Positions 32,969 through 41,375 are shown, numbered from the stretch's first letter. The stretch is 64,000 nt of DNA from a virus (IMGVR_UViG_3300046501_000132:106685-170684); one strand, 5' to 3'. A program made the numbers and translations. Notes: generated by a model not told the origin, from the sequence alone.

Positions 32969-33562
32969 TTAATGAATTGTATGCAGCGTGAGATCTTCAA
33001 GCAGGTCTGGGTCTACCGCCTCAGCGAGTTGTTGAACGGTCTTGACTAGACCATTAACATTCACGTAAGAATGTAGATACGTTTGGAGCATTTCATAACG
33101 ACGTTGAACAGCTTGTACGGCCATCGTATTGGTACCCACCGCGTCAAGCACCCCATTGAACTGAGAAAGCGTAATTGAATAATTACGATTCTGTTCTTGA
33201 ATCTTGTTATGGAGATAGAGATTTTGTTGCTTGAGTACGGCAATTTCATTACCTTCCTCGACAACCACCTCAACTCTCGCATCACCAAAAATCATATCAA
33301 GGACATCTTCTTCATCCTCGACACAACCATCATTCACGGCATCAATCTGCACTAGACAAGTATTTAACTTATCGGTTTCGACACGTAGAGTCACCCGGCC
33401 CACCGCATAGGAACCATTCGGGCCTTCAGTCGTCTCGACTTGCTTCTCACTTGCGTCGCAGTCCCAAGATTCGATATCAACATTGGCAGCTAGGAGTTCA
33501 GCATATTTCTGGACCCCCTCCAAATTCACGGCAGACAGATCTACGAAAAGTGTGGTCAACAT
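32969..33562 (-). CDS. Hypothetical protein, 197 aa
   Basis: Starts MLTTLFVDLSAVNLEGVQKY. Middle acidic (DGCVEDEEDVLDMIFGDA), then a coiled coil (VLKQQNLYLHNKIQEQNRN). No family recognised; upstream of uvsX in the replication operon. Confidence 0.65.
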   Translation of the reverse strand: MLTTLFVDLSAVNLEGVQKYAELLAANVDIESWDCDASEKQVETTEGPNGSYAVGRVTLRVETDKLNTCLVQIDAVNDGCVEDEEDVLDMIFGDARVEVVVEEGNEIAVLKQQNLYLHNKIQEQNRNYSITLSQFNGVLDAVGTNTMAVQAVQRRYEMLQTYLHSYVNVNGLVKTVQQLAEAVDPDLLEDLTLHTIH

Positions 33563-33570
33563 ATTTGTCC

Positions 33571-34161
33571 TTAATTCAGGGTCAGCGGAGTTTCCTTGGA
33601 CTTATCATAAGTCCCAGCTTGTTGTCCGCCTTCAACACGCTTTTGATTCTGAGCATTCTTGAGATAGTATGCCTTGGTGATATCGCCTTCATTCAGTCCG
33701 ATCAGAACCGCGCCAGTCTCAATCAGATTGAGTAGGCTAATCAGCGCCCGGAATTCATTCTCATTATAGATTGATTCGATGAAGTTGTATTGGGCCTTAG
33801 CAAAGTACAGATGTTTATCCTCATACTTCCCATACATAGTCGTTTCGACTTGTTCGTTTTTCAACAAGTCTTTGATATACGATAGATCGTTGTTCAGAAG
33901 GACAAGAAGCATCGCAAAATGCACAGCATCGATCAGTTCGAATGCCGCTTTGTCTTTGTCGATAGGGACAGCAAGCGCCTTGCCGGACCACCACTTCCAG
34001 GTCGAACGGATTTCCTCAGCGAACTCAGCAACTTCCGTTTGGAAGGCAAAGATCGCCTGTCCCTTCATCACAGTCTTACGCCATTCTGGACCGTTATACT
34101 TGATATTCAGAGCCTCTTGGGCTTCGAACATCTCAATCAGGTCCATCTTATCGAAAATCAT
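33571..34161 (-). CDS. 56: dUTPase/dCTPase (all-alpha NTP pyrophosphatase, gp56-like), 196 aa
   Basis: Helical, with the all-alpha NTPase metal-binding pattern E-x-x-E in FAFQTEVAEFAEEIRSTWKWWS and E-x-x-D in AFELIDAVHFAMLLVL, as in dimeric dUTPases and T4 gp56. In T4 the homologue destroys dCTP and dUTP so that the modified base is used and feeds the TS-like enzyme with dUMP/dCMP. ATGA overlap with the kinase gene. Confidence 0.82.
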   Translation of the reverse strand: MIFDKMDLIEMFEAQEALNIKYNGPEWRKTVMKGQAIFAFQTEVAEFAEEIRSTWKWWSGKALAVPIDKDKAAFELIDAVHFAMLLVLLNNDLSYIKDLLKNEQVETTMYGKYEDKHLYFAKAQYNFIESIYNENEFRALISLLNLIETGAVLIGLNEGDITKAYYLKNAQNQKRVEGGQQAGTYDKSKETPLTLN

Positions 34162-35042
34162 AGCGCTCCTTCTTGATGTATGAAGGAATAGAAGAAACGA
34201 TCAAACTCAGCCGTCCCATTCATTCGATTAATGAATAGTTGATCATAATCCTTGAACTCACGAACATACTGTTCGAAGTCCGAAGGGGGCAGGCCATCCC
34301 GGCTTTCACGTTCGATCTTCAGAACCGGGATACCAACGTCCTGAATGAATTCCCATTCCTGTGGAGTCCGGAAGTCCGTAATGATAAACAGCTTATCAGG
34401 ATTATAGCACTCGTCCAGAGCGTTCCAGTTGTTATCTTCGAACTTATGAACAAAGAAGTGCGGATCAACGTCACGAACCTTACCGACCGTCAACCAGATT
34501 TGGCGTGGAGTTAGGTTATTCGGGTTCTGTGGATGTACAAACGGCAAATCCTTCTGCTCCGGGGTGATATCCATCGGGAGCCAAGGGAAGATTTGAGATG
34601 CAAGACGGCGCACCTCATCCGAAAAAGAAAGGCGCACCGCGCCCCGAGTTGCTACCAGATGATCACAAAAGAAGTCCTTGCCGCTTTTGTATTCACCCAT
34701 AAATGCTACGATCATTTTGCCTCTTTTAACTTGATAACTCTCATCGTAGATCCATCGTTCCCTCAGGTTTTGCTCCTTGGTGATAAATCTACAATTTCCC
34801 ACACGATAAACGCCTTCATCCCGATACCTTCCGAGTTGGTAAGAATCGGGTTCCAATCCAATTTGGTTCGCTCGCGTCAACCCGGCATCTACAGCTAACC
34901 GGGTGTACTGCTCAAACGTCAACTCACATTGTCTCTGGAGCCTAACTGCTCGTGCCTTTAGGTTTTGCCAATTCTTTAACCAGGCACGCAGTTCGCTAGG
35001 ATCCAGTCCAATGACTTTTAGATAGTTTTCACGAGCATCCAT
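34158..35042 (-). CDS. 1: dNMP kinase (gp1-like) with N-terminal HNH-like extension, up to 294 aa
   Basis: Residues from MIVAFMGEYKSGKDFF onward (ATG 34715) form a dNMP kinase: P-loop GEYKSGKD, LTPRQIWLTVGKVRDVDPHF, and KLFIITDFRTPQEWEF. AGAGG lies just before 34715, so the kinase can start there as a 186-aa protein. The frame continues upstream without a stop into about 100 residues ending GVYRVGNCRFITKEQNLRER, the C-terminal signature of phage HNH/AP2-type proteins. Starts at ATG 35042 or TTG 35069 (GAGGTG upstream) would give a fused protein. The kinase phosphorylates dTMP, dGMP and modified pyrimidine monophosphates in T4. Confidence 0.8.
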   Translation of the reverse strand: MDARENYLKVIGLDPSELRAWLKNWQNLKARAVRLQRQCELTFEQYTRLAVDAGLTRANQIGLEPDSYQLGRYRDEGVYRVGNCRFITKEQNLRERWIYDESYQVKRGKMIVAFMGEYKSGKDFFCDHLVATRGAVRLSFSDEVRRLASQIFPWLPMDITPEQKDLPFVHPQNPNNLTPRQIWLTVGKVRDVDPHFFVHKFEDNNWNALDECYNPDKLFIITDFRTPQEWEFIQDVGIPVLKIERESRDGLPPSDFEQYVREFKDYDQLFINRMNGTAEFDRFFYSFIHQEGAL

Positions 35043-35070
35043 CAACGCCTTGACCTCAGCCCGTTTCAAC

Positions 35071-36156
35071 TTACACCTCGATGTCGAATTTGCGGAATGA
35101 AGACAACTCGATGGCTCGAACCAATTCAACCGGGGCTTCAGTCAGATCAACAACCGCACTCAACTCAACACCCCGCTTCGCGGCGATATAATGAGCAACG
35201 AGTTGTGCATACACCCACATCAGGTTATTTTCAAGCGGAACGTTGTATTCCAAGAAGGTATGACCCAGATGAGAGATAATCGTGCTCAGAATGAACTCAG
35301 GCTCATCGGTCGTGATCGCTTCGATATATTGAGCAACCAGATCGCTGAAGAAAGCCTTCCATAGTCGAATCTCAGGGCCGATTAGCGGAACATCACTCTC
35401 ATCATACGAATTCGTATAGTTGGCGGAGATTTCGGTTGCATCATCCGCTTGACCCCGCGAAAAGTCGTATAGGTGGGCATTCGTCACGTGCCAGCGATAT
35501 GGGCCCAGCTTCAGTTGAGGGCTGCTCTTCTTGATCTCGTTGTACATCAACTCGTGAAGGAACGAGAACTCAAATGGATTGATCGAGCCGGTACCAAAGA
35601 TGATGTCGCCACTTCGCTGAATCACCTTAGTACAGAATTGATCTTCGCCTTCAACGTAGAAGTTGATACCCAAGTTACAGGGTCGATCCTTACCCAGTTC
35701 TCCGAAGCCGAACCGCTCTTCAATTGCCTTGGTCGAATCCTTATGAAGATCATGAATCGTCACATACGCACGGCGGGTATATAGACTATCTCGGATGAAC
35801 AGATCGGGGATAGACACCAACTGATTCTCATCATAGAATCGCGGGCCATAGGCACCGCTCCAAGTCTCACCATCATCCGAATACTGAGGCGCACGCGGGA
35901 GGAAGAAAGACAAGTAAGGATTCACACGATCATCACCGGCCATAACCCAGAAAGTCTCCGCGATTAGAGCGAAGATATTGGATTTGCGACCTTCAAGGTG
36001 TAGATGTCGGGATCGGGGATTGCCTAGCTCAAACGTTACGTCAAAGATAGACGTGCAACCACCGTTACGGGAAGGGCGATAATGGCCCTCATTGATAATT
36101 GTATTGAATGCTTCTAGAACAACTTGTGAAACGGTCCTGCCTCTTACCAGGTGCAT
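35071..36156 (-). CDS. Thymidylate synthase-fold enzyme (TS or dNMP hydroxymethylase), 361 aa
   Basis: TS family landmarks in order: TRRAYVTIHD (S/T-R-R), RPCNLGINFYV with the catalytic Cys, VIQRSGDIIFG (Q-R-S-x-D), SINPFEFSFLHELM, and RWHVTNAHLYDFSR (D/N-x-H-x-Y). The usual His after the Cys is Asn. The residue equivalent to E. coli TS Asn177, which is Asp in dCMP hydroxymethylases, is Ile or Asn depending on one-residue alignment. Longer than TS (264 aa). Neighbours dUTPase and dNMP kinase repeat the T4 42-56-1 logic, so hydroxymethyl-pyrimidine synthesis is a serious alternative to plain TS. Confidence 0.85.
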   Translation of the reverse strand: MHLVRGRTVSQVVLEAFNTIINEGHYRPSRNGGCTSIFDVTFELGNPRSRHLHLEGRKSNIFALIAETFWVMAGDDRVNPYLSFFLPRAPQYSDDGETWSGAYGPRFYDENQLVSIPDLFIRDSLYTRRAYVTIHDLHKDSTKAIEERFGFGELGKDRPCNLGINFYVEGEDQFCTKVIQRSGDIIFGTGSINPFEFSFLHELMYNEIKKSSPQLKLGPYRWHVTNAHLYDFSRGQADDATEISANYTNSYDESDVPLIGPEIRLWKAFFSDLVAQYIEAITTDEPEFILSTIISHLGHTFLEYNVPLENNLMWVYAQLVAHYIAAKRGVELSAVVDLTEAPVELVRAIELSSFRKFDIEV

Positions 36157-36195
36157 CTTGAACTACTAGCCTCTATGGAAAATTAAAGAACGACT

Positions 36196-36224
36196 ATTCT
36201 ATATGGATTTTACATCGAAGTAAA
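36196..36224 (-). promoter_or_regulatory. Early promoter of the nucleotide operon
   Basis: TTTACT, 17-bp spacer, TAGAAT. Confidence 0.75.
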
Positions 36225-36231
36225 ATGAAAC

Positions 36232-36495
36232 TCACTCCACCGTAACAGTCAACGTATCACCGGGTTCGTACATGCGAATCACTTCATAGTCACCTTTGTC
36301 TATAAAATTATCACGAGTCGAATGGAGGATTGATCCATCAGATTCAAACCAAATTACAATATCTCCCTGAATAATAACGGTAGATATACGACCACCTTCT
36401 CCAGCATCACGCACCAGAATCGGGGTACGAGACGGCAAGTCAGACTTACTTGAAGTAAATTTTGAAACGGTAGGCATAGAAATCTTGTAATTCAT
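36232..36495 (-). CDS. Small beta-rich protein, 87 aa
   Basis: ATG 36495 (MNYKISMPTVSKFTSSK) two bases after the upstream TGA. Beta-rich (GRISTVIIQGDIVIWFESDG), ends near the next promoter. Unrecognised. Confidence 0.62.
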   Translation of the reverse strand: MNYKISMPTVSKFTSSKSDLPSRTPILVRDAGEGGRISTVIIQGDIVIWFESDGSILHSTRDNFIDKGDYEVIRMYEPGDTLTVTVE

Positions 36496-36497
36496 TA

Positions 36498-36677
36498 TCA
36501 AAAATCCTGTAGATAAAATTCGATGAAGTCATCCTCTTCCAATTCGAGGATTTGTTTTTGATGGAGGGTATCAACATAATCCCCACCTTCGTCATAAAGG
36601 TTCAGCTCATAAGCTAGACCCTCGTTGAGACGTTTACCATATTGTACTGCCAACTGCTTTGCTCGATCAACCTGCAT
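36498..36677 (-). CDS. Small acidic protein, 59 aa
   Basis: Reads MQVDRAKQLAVQYGKRLNEG, then a Glu/Asp-rich helix (LELEEDDFIEFY). TGATAATG junction with the next gene. Codon pattern and placement make it likely real; SD is weak. Confidence 0.55.
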   Translation of the reverse strand: MQVDRAKQLAVQYGKRLNEGLAYELNLYDEGGDYVDTLHQKQILELEEDDFIEFYLQDF

Positions 36678-36702
36678 GCCACTCTATTGAAAATTACAGA
36701 CA

Positions 36703-36730
36703 AAAAGAAAGGCGCATTAAGCGCCTTTTT
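36703..36730 (-). terminator. Intrinsic terminator
   Basis: AAGGCGC/GCGCCTT stem with five-base loop, T-run on the minus strand, after the 140-aa membrane protein gene. Confidence 0.8.
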
Positions 36731-36755
36731 GTAAACCACCTAACTACAACCAGAA

Positions 36756-37178
36756 CTACTTCGGTACTGCCGATGCGTCGATCCAGGCGCAGAACTTCGC
36801 CCAGAGTGCAAATCCTTGATCAACAAGGGCCAGCCACATGTCCCAGAAGGAACCGTGGATCACGTGAGCCGTTTCTGGAAACTTTTGGCTGAAGACCATC
36901 CATAGCACGAAGAACGCACCCATGTATAAGAAAAACTTGAGCATCTTGACTTCCGTTCTGAGATCCACACCACCGCCTACGATGTCGGAAACCGAGCTGT
37001 CTTGACTACCTTGCCGTTGAAACGAACCGGGGATCAGGCCATTGCTGATATACAGTTCCCTGATCTGTGCCGCCTTGACGTCTTGAGGCAACCCCGGAGT
37101 CTGGATGATCTTCATCTCAGCATCGCGGATTCGCACTTGTTCGTCGGGGGCGAGGGTATCACCAATGAAATAGGCCAT
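36756..37178 (-). CDS. Membrane-anchored hypothetical protein, 140 aa
   Basis: Residues 1-75 hydrophilic (FIGDTLAPDEQVRIRDAEMK), then one transmembrane helix (MLKFFLYMGAFFVLWMVF) and an aromatic C terminus that may insert again. GGAGATATATC SD and its own promoter. Unknown function. Confidence 0.7.
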   Translation of the reverse strand: MAYFIGDTLAPDEQVRIRDAEMKIIQTPGLPQDVKAAQIRELYISNGLIPGSFQRQGSQDSSVSDIVGGGVDLRTEVKMLKFFLYMGAFFVLWMVFSQKFPETAHVIHGSFWDMWLALVDQGFALWAKFCAWIDASAVPK

Positions 37179-37242
37179 GATATATCTCCGATTAGGTAAG
37201 AGTCTTACATTCGGCGGTGTCTCCGCGTTTAACTATGTCTCT

Positions 37243-37271
37243 ATTATAGGGTATTATGGAACAGAAGTAAA
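37243..37271 (-). promoter_or_regulatory. Early promoter
   Basis: TTTACT-17-TATAAT; the -35 lies inside the end of the 55-aa coding region. Confidence 0.85.
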
Positions 37272-37421
37272 GCCCATTTTCTGTTTCTCAGCCTCTAATT
37301 CTCTGATTTTCTCTTGAATCGCCTTACCTGTCTCAACAACCGCCTTTAAATTGAGTTTCAACTGGTCAATCGTCTGTTGACGCGGGTATTCGGGGATAAC
37401 CCCAGAGCCATACTTAATCAT
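37254..37421 (-). CDS. Small coiled-coil protein, 55 aa
   Basis: MIKYGSGVIPEYPRQQTIDQ, then a charged helix (QEKIREL...EAEKQKM). Preceded by a terminator and overlapping the next promoter, with a poor SD (GGTGAAT), so expression may be low. Confidence 0.5.
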   Translation of the reverse strand: MIKYGSGVIPEYPRQQTIDQLKLNLKAVVETGKAIQEKIRELEAEKQKMGFTSVP

Positions 37422-37432
37422 ATTCACCAAAA

Positions 37433-37460
37433 ATAAAAGGGGCCGAATTCGGCCCCTTGT
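37433..37460 (-). terminator. Intrinsic terminator
   Basis: GGGGCCGAATTCGGCCCC perfect palindrome followed by TTTTATTTTT on the minus strand. Confidence 0.85.
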
Positions 37461-37477
37461 TAATCCGCCTGAGAGTA

Positions 37478-38224
37478 TCAGGTCGTCGCCAACCAGGACT
37501 TGATCGAGTGCTTCATCGCACTCGTACCCTTACCGGCAACCCTTCGGTATTGTCCCCACACCGGCATCTTCTTCAAGACGTTCTCCGCTGCATGGGACAT
37601 CTTCTGGGTCAGACCGAAGACAGCATCCATATTGGCCATCTTGGCCCGGACTTCTTCAGATCGGCTGGAGTTTTCCACAAACTCAAAGTCGAACTGAGGA
37701 AACTCGGACTTGACCGATTCGGCCTGGATCGGGAGCAAGCCGATCACCCCCACGCGGAGCTTCTTGGGTGTTGCGGCCTTATGAGCCAACGCCGATTGAA
37801 CTGCAACCTGTGACGGTATCAGGTTACTCACCGCTTGCTGAATGTAGCCGTCGATCATCGGCTTCAGATGTTCAAACATCTGCTTCGCCAGAAGTTGAGC
37901 CAGGGGTTCCAAGGCATTCTTCGCCTTGTCTTCTTCCTGAGCATACTCCGCTTTCTCTTGCTCTTGACGGTCGTGTTCCAACTGGTTCAGGCGCTTACGC
38001 AGACGCTTGAACCCTGCGAGTAGAATCGGTCGCGTTTGAGTCATGTTCATCGAAATACGATGTCGCGACTCCGGGAGCACTTTCCGCATTGCTCCAAATA
38101 CATCATCGGACTTGATCCCCATCAGCGTGGAGGAATGGGTCTCAGCCGGGAACCGACGATGCAGTTCAAAGCAGACCTTATCCCATTCTTCTTGCGTCCA
38201 ACGGGTCTTCGTACCTTGCGTCAT
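37478..38224 (-). CDS. Coiled-coil protein with DUF2325-like C-terminal domain, 248 aa
   Basis: Residues 1-70 basic helical, 75-115 coiled coil (LNQLEHDRQEQEKAEYAQEE), 155-248 Rossmann-like: KLRVGVIGLLPIQ, FDFEFVEN, NMDAVFGLTQKMSHAAENVL, YRRVAGKGTSAMK. The D-x-V/x-F..SHA..G-x-S pattern recalls DUF2325, a small domain found fused in defence- and chromosome-related bacterial proteins. Own early promoter and terminator. Confidence 0.65.
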   Translation of the reverse strand: MTQGTKTRWTQEEWDKVCFELHRRFPAETHSSTLMGIKSDDVFGAMRKVLPESRHRISMNMTQTRPILLAGFKRLRKRLNQLEHDRQEQEKAEYAQEEDKAKNALEPLAQLLAKQMFEHLKPMIDGYIQQAVSNLIPSQVAVQSALAHKAATPKKLRVGVIGLLPIQAESVKSEFPQFDFEFVENSSRSEEVRAKMANMDAVFGLTQKMSHAAENVLKKMPVWGQYRRVAGKGTSAMKHSIKSWLATT

Positions 38225-38294
38225 GATGTTAGCCTCAGATTTTGTTAAAGATCGTTCTTTGCGGTATCGGGTCTAACTAAGCCCCGATATAAGA

Positions 38295-38323
38295 ATTATA
38301 CTCTTTTCTGAGGATAAGGTAAA
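38295..38323 (-). promoter_or_regulatory. Early promoter
   Basis: TTTACC-17-TATAAT. Confidence 0.8.
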
Positions 38324-38339
38324 GCCTTAACTACGTTTT

Positions 38340-38771
38340 TTAGTCTCCGTTAGTCTCGCCCCACCAGTAATCCTGGTTTGCGATATTAAACAGATCGTGA
38401 TACACATGATCCGTCCGGAAAACGAAACTACGCTTTTCCAACTTCTTCATGTAGTTGATCATATGCTTCGTCCCTCCCGAGACTCCATCCCAAACGGCAA
38501 TCAGAGCGTCAGCATAATCACCCATAGATTCGTTCCGCTCGAATCCGGCTAACTTATTGTAATGTCCATTAATATACCAATCGGCAGGACAGGACTTAAC
38601 TGCGACACCATTCGCAATTGCCCATTTCTTCCCAAGTCGGTCTGGACCTTCGGCTTCACCGCAAACAACTTCAGCAATAGAAAAGCCCGATAGTTCAACA
38701 GCTTGAACGACCAGGCCATATTGCTTCACGCTGCGGCTTCCGGCAATAATTACCTTCAGCCCTTCGGTCAC
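38340..38771 (-). CDS. SLOG/DprA-like DUF2493 protein, 143 aa
   Basis: KVIIAGSRSVKQYGLV at the N terminus, then EVVCGEAEGPDRLGKKWA and KSCPADW, with DALIAVWDGVSGGTKHMI: the GS/GG nucleotide-binding pattern of YspA/DUF2493 proteins of the SLOG superfamily. These bind nucleotide ligands such as ADP-ribose derivatives. ATGA overlap with the ligase gene. Confidence 0.8.
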   Translation of the reverse strand: MTEGLKVIIAGSRSVKQYGLVVQAVELSGFSIAEVVCGEAEGPDRLGKKWAIANGVAVKSCPADWYINGHYNKLAGFERNESMGDYADALIAVWDGVSGGTKHMINYMKKLEKRSFVFRTDHVYHDLFNIANQDYWWGETNGD

Positions 38772-40219
38772 TTCTTCGCTTTTGCCTTCTTGCGAGTTGC
38801 CTTCGATTCAGCAAAGGATTCCTGCTCGATTGCGGCCTGCTGAATCGCCTTCATCTGTTCCAGTGTATCAGCCTTGGTCTTGTCCAGCCGTTCTTCGATG
38901 AAGCGGGGGAGGAAGCCAGACCAATAACCTTCGGTGTCTTGGCTCGGTTCCATCAGGCCGTTGATCGTGATCGTGATGATCCGCTTACCCAGAAGTTCAT
39001 CACGACGATTGTAGATGTCCAACCGCTCCGCATCCGAAAGCCCCGCCGCGTTACACCGGAACTTCCCGCACTCCGATTCGCACATCAGGGAACCGAACAA
39101 ATCCTTGTTCTTGGACTTGGTGTCTGCAGCCTTGAGTCCGACCAGGCGAACGTCAATGTCCATCTGGAGCTTAATCTTGACTTGATCCTTGGATCCGTCC
39201 GAATCTTGCCAAATGCCATCCGGGTGCTTGACTACGGTTCCTTCCAGCCCGCGCTCCATTGCGTTCTTAGCATGCAGGCGAGCTTCCTTGACCGAATAGA
39301 CAAGCTTGTATTCGATCAGCTTGACCGCGCTTTGCCCCGCTGCGCCGATGAAGGCTTCCAGCTGTGCGATACGCTTCACGCGCGGTACGTTGTACTTGTT
39401 CTTCGGCTTGAACTCATCAATTGGGATGATGTCCCAGGCGTGATACTCGATTCGATAGCCCGGTTCCAGTTCACCGTCTTGGAGCAGAGAGTTGAATTTA
39501 CCATTGCCTTCTTGCCGGGGAAGCATCTTGCCGTCCTTGAACAGCAGAAGTTCTCCGTGGAGCACGAAGCCTTCGGGGACGTGGTGCTTCACTACCGTCA
39601 CGACATCACCGAAGTAATCCAACGGCATCGGTGAACCGTTGCGGCTTTCGATAGAGACGGCGCCGCCCTTGTGATGGTAGACGTTGGCGAACTGACCATC
39701 AGCCTTGATTTCAGAGTATACCCCACGTTCCCACGGCCAAGCGTCCAGATTTGCTTCGGCGGGAAGCGTACACCGCATGTACGGGATATTGGTGATCAGA
39801 CCAGGCCAGACCTTGTTAATCGATCCGGTGGAGACCCCTGCCTTGACGTCGCGCTGAATCAGCAGTTGTAGTAGTTCCTTAGACCAATCACTGTCCATAT
39901 CGGCGTAGAGATTCGTCAACCATGTCTTGGCCGCGTTACCGGTCAGATCACGCTTGGCGAGGGTGTCGTACACTTCCGCCATAACGTCAAACGTAAATTC
40001 GTTCGGCTCACCAGTCAGGTTGTCGAAATACGCGACTTTGCCTTTGGCAACCTTGGTATCCACCTTCCTCTGATAGAAGTTGATACGAGGTTCATAGGCC
40101 ATCCGGAGATACGCTTTCAGGTCGGCGTCGTCCTTGTTGGCCTGGAGGATCGCCAACTTGTCGTTACTACTGTTCGTTGCACGCAGTTGCGTGAGTACGT
40201 CAAATACTTGTTTCATCAT
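38768..40219 (-). CDS. 30: ATP-dependent DNA ligase, gp30-like, about 483 aa
   Basis: Start at ATG 40219 or the adjacent ATG 40216 (AGGAAA upstream) gives MMKQVFDVLTQLRATNSS, like T4 ligase. GNAAKTWLTNL and AGVSTGSINKVWPGLI align with gp30. Motif I EIKADGQF carries the nucleotidyl Lys; motif IV EGTVVKHPDG and motif V QVKIKLQ follow. Lys-rich C-terminal tail. Seals nicks in replication and repair. Confidence 0.93.
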   Translation of the reverse strand: MMKQVFDVLTQLRATNSSNDKLAILQANKDDADLKAYLRMAYEPRINFYQRKVDTKVAKGKVAYFDNLTGEPNEFTFDVMAEVYDTLAKRDLTGNAAKTWLTNLYADMDSDWSKELLQLLIQRDVKAGVSTGSINKVWPGLITNIPYMRCTLPAEANLDAWPWERGVYSEIKADGQFANVYHHKGGAVSIESRNGSPMPLDYFGDVVTVVKHHVPEGFVLHGELLLFKDGKMLPRQEGNGKFNSLLQDGELEPGYRIEYHAWDIIPIDEFKPKNKYNVPRVKRIAQLEAFIGAAGQSAVKLIEYKLVYSVKEARLHAKNAMERGLEGTVVKHPDGIWQDSDGSKDQVKIKLQMDIDVRLVGLKAADTKSKNKDLFGSLMCESECGKFRCNAAGLSDAERLDIYNRRDELLGKRIITITINGLMEPSQDTEGYWSGFLPRFIEERLDKTKADTLEQMKAIQQAAIEQESFAESKATRKKAKAKK

Positions 40220-40247
40220 TTTCCTAGTATGAGAATCCCTTACCGAT

Positions 40248-40276
40248 ATTATAGATGGATTCTCAGATGAAGTAAA
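40248..40276 (-). promoter_or_regulatory. Early promoter for the ligase gene
   Basis: TTTACT-17-TATAAT. Confidence 0.85.
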
Positions 40277-40283
40277 GGGATCG

Positions 40284-40478
40284 TCAGAGGCTATATGCAG
40301 GGTATTTGAAATCCGGACATTCCTCTTGAGTATTTCCACGAACCTCACTGCAAGTGGGGAAGTCGGATACAGGAATGGTCGCCTTTTGGGTCACAGGATG
40401 GTATACCTGCGCTTGAGTACAACGCGCCTCACTAATCAAACCGCGCTTGCGAAAAGCACACTCATTACAATAGTTCAT
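40284..40478 (-). CDS. Small Cys-rich protein, 64 aa
   Basis: MNYCNECAFRKRGLISEARC: CxxC near the start and further Cys at residues 20, 43 and 54, a likely zinc site. It overlaps the end of the 117-aa gene. Function unknown. Confidence 0.65.
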   Translation of the reverse strand: MNYCNECAFRKRGLISEARCTQAQVYHPVTQKATIPVSDFPTCSEVRGNTQEECPDFKYPAYSL

Positions 40479-40818
40479 ACGCCTTCATTTTATCAAGCCA
40501 GTGATAATTCCATTCAAGAATTGCCTGACGGAAATTGTCGAAAGCCTTGTCGCGTTTCTCATTAGTTCCAAATACCATAGAACCGGAGCGGAATGCCCGG
40601 TCCTCTTGGGAGGCGCCCAGCAACCATACACGTTCAGTTTGAATATCCATCACCGAACGGGAGATCACCTCATAACCGTTTGAGGCTTTGAATATATAGT
40701 ATTCTCCGTCATCATCCCCATACCATTTGGTTTCAGGATGTTGCCAGATGATATCAAACGTCAGACGTTTCGTGGTGCGGATGAGTCGATAATGAATTAG
40801 TTCAAGTTCAGCTTCCAT
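40465..40818 (-). CDS. Hypothetical protein, 117 aa
   Basis: Starts MEAELELIHYRLIRTTKRLT; acidic/aromatic, with KWYGDDDGEYYIFKASNGYE. Follows the hairpin at 40831-40861. Unrecognised. Confidence 0.65.
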   Translation of the reverse strand: MEAELELIHYRLIRTTKRLTFDIIWQHPETKWYGDDDGEYYIFKASNGYEVISRSVMDIQTERVWLLGASQEDRAFRSGSMVFGTNEKRDKAFDNFRQAILEWNYHWLDKMKAYELL

Positions 40819-40830
40819 TTCCTTTAGACA

Positions 40831-40861
40831 TAAAAAAAGCCCTCAAGACTTCTGAGGGCAA
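40831..40861 (-). terminator. Intrinsic terminator
   Basis: GCCCTCA/TGAGGGC stem with T-run on the minus strand, after the 58-aa gene. Confidence 0.75.
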
Positions 40862-40879
40862 GGGACGACGATCTTGGAA

Positions 40880-41056
40880 TTACCAGCGCCGGTCAATTTC
40901 GATCACGCGGCTATCCCAATATACAGTTACATTATACAAGCGATACTTTCCCCGCTTCCAGAAGTGCCAAGTGCCTTCGGTGGGTGCATTTTCGATCCAA
41001 CCCCACTTAGGATTACCAAGCCTGCGTAATGCGCGAATGAATTTATCGTCTCTCAT
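40880..41056 (-). CDS. Small basic protein, 58 aa
   Basis: MRDDKFIRALRRLGNPKWGW; Trp- and Arg-rich, likely beta-sheet. ATG overlaps the upstream TGA (ATGA). Codon use fits the neighbours. Confidence 0.62.
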   Translation of the reverse strand: MRDDKFIRALRRLGNPKWGWIENAPTEGTWHFWKRGKYRLYNVTVYWDSRVIEIDRRW

Positions 41057-41280
41057 GATTCCACCCGTTTGAAGTTCCTGTCGAGAATAAGCACTTCAAT
41101 TTCGTCCGGAATCTCGTAAGTCAACTCCGGATACCAACGATCCAACATTTGGAACAACTGGTCCCACTCCGGATATTCCACAACCAAAGAGAACCTGCCT
41201 TCCCTGATGACCGCTCTGGCTTGTTCGCGTGCGGGCCGATAAGCCCGGTATACAACAGACGCGAAGCTAACTGTTTTCAT
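41053..41280 (-). CDS. Hypothetical protein, 75 aa
   Basis: Starts MKTVSFASVVYRAYRPAREQ with GGAGAGAAC upstream. Acidic centre (IPDEIEVLILDRNF). Unrecognised. Confidence 0.62.
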   Translation of the reverse strand: MKTVSFASVVYRAYRPAREQARAVIREGRFSLVVEYPEWDQLFQMLDRWYPELTYEIPDEIEVLILDRNFKRVES

Positions 41281-41335
41281 GAGTTCTCTCCACCCTAGGT
41301 GAGCCGTAGAGCGTTAGAAACGCTTCGGGGCTACC

Positions 41336-41373
41336 GGAGTATAGGCGAGTCGTTTTAAGCCCGCCTATACTCC
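41336..41373 (-). terminator. Long hairpin, probable terminator
   Basis: Twelve-base perfect stem GGAGTATAGGCG/CGCCTATACTCC with a 14-base loop directly after the 41376 gene. No clear T-run, so attenuation or RNA protection is also possible. Confidence 0.55.
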
Positions 41374-41375
41374 GT

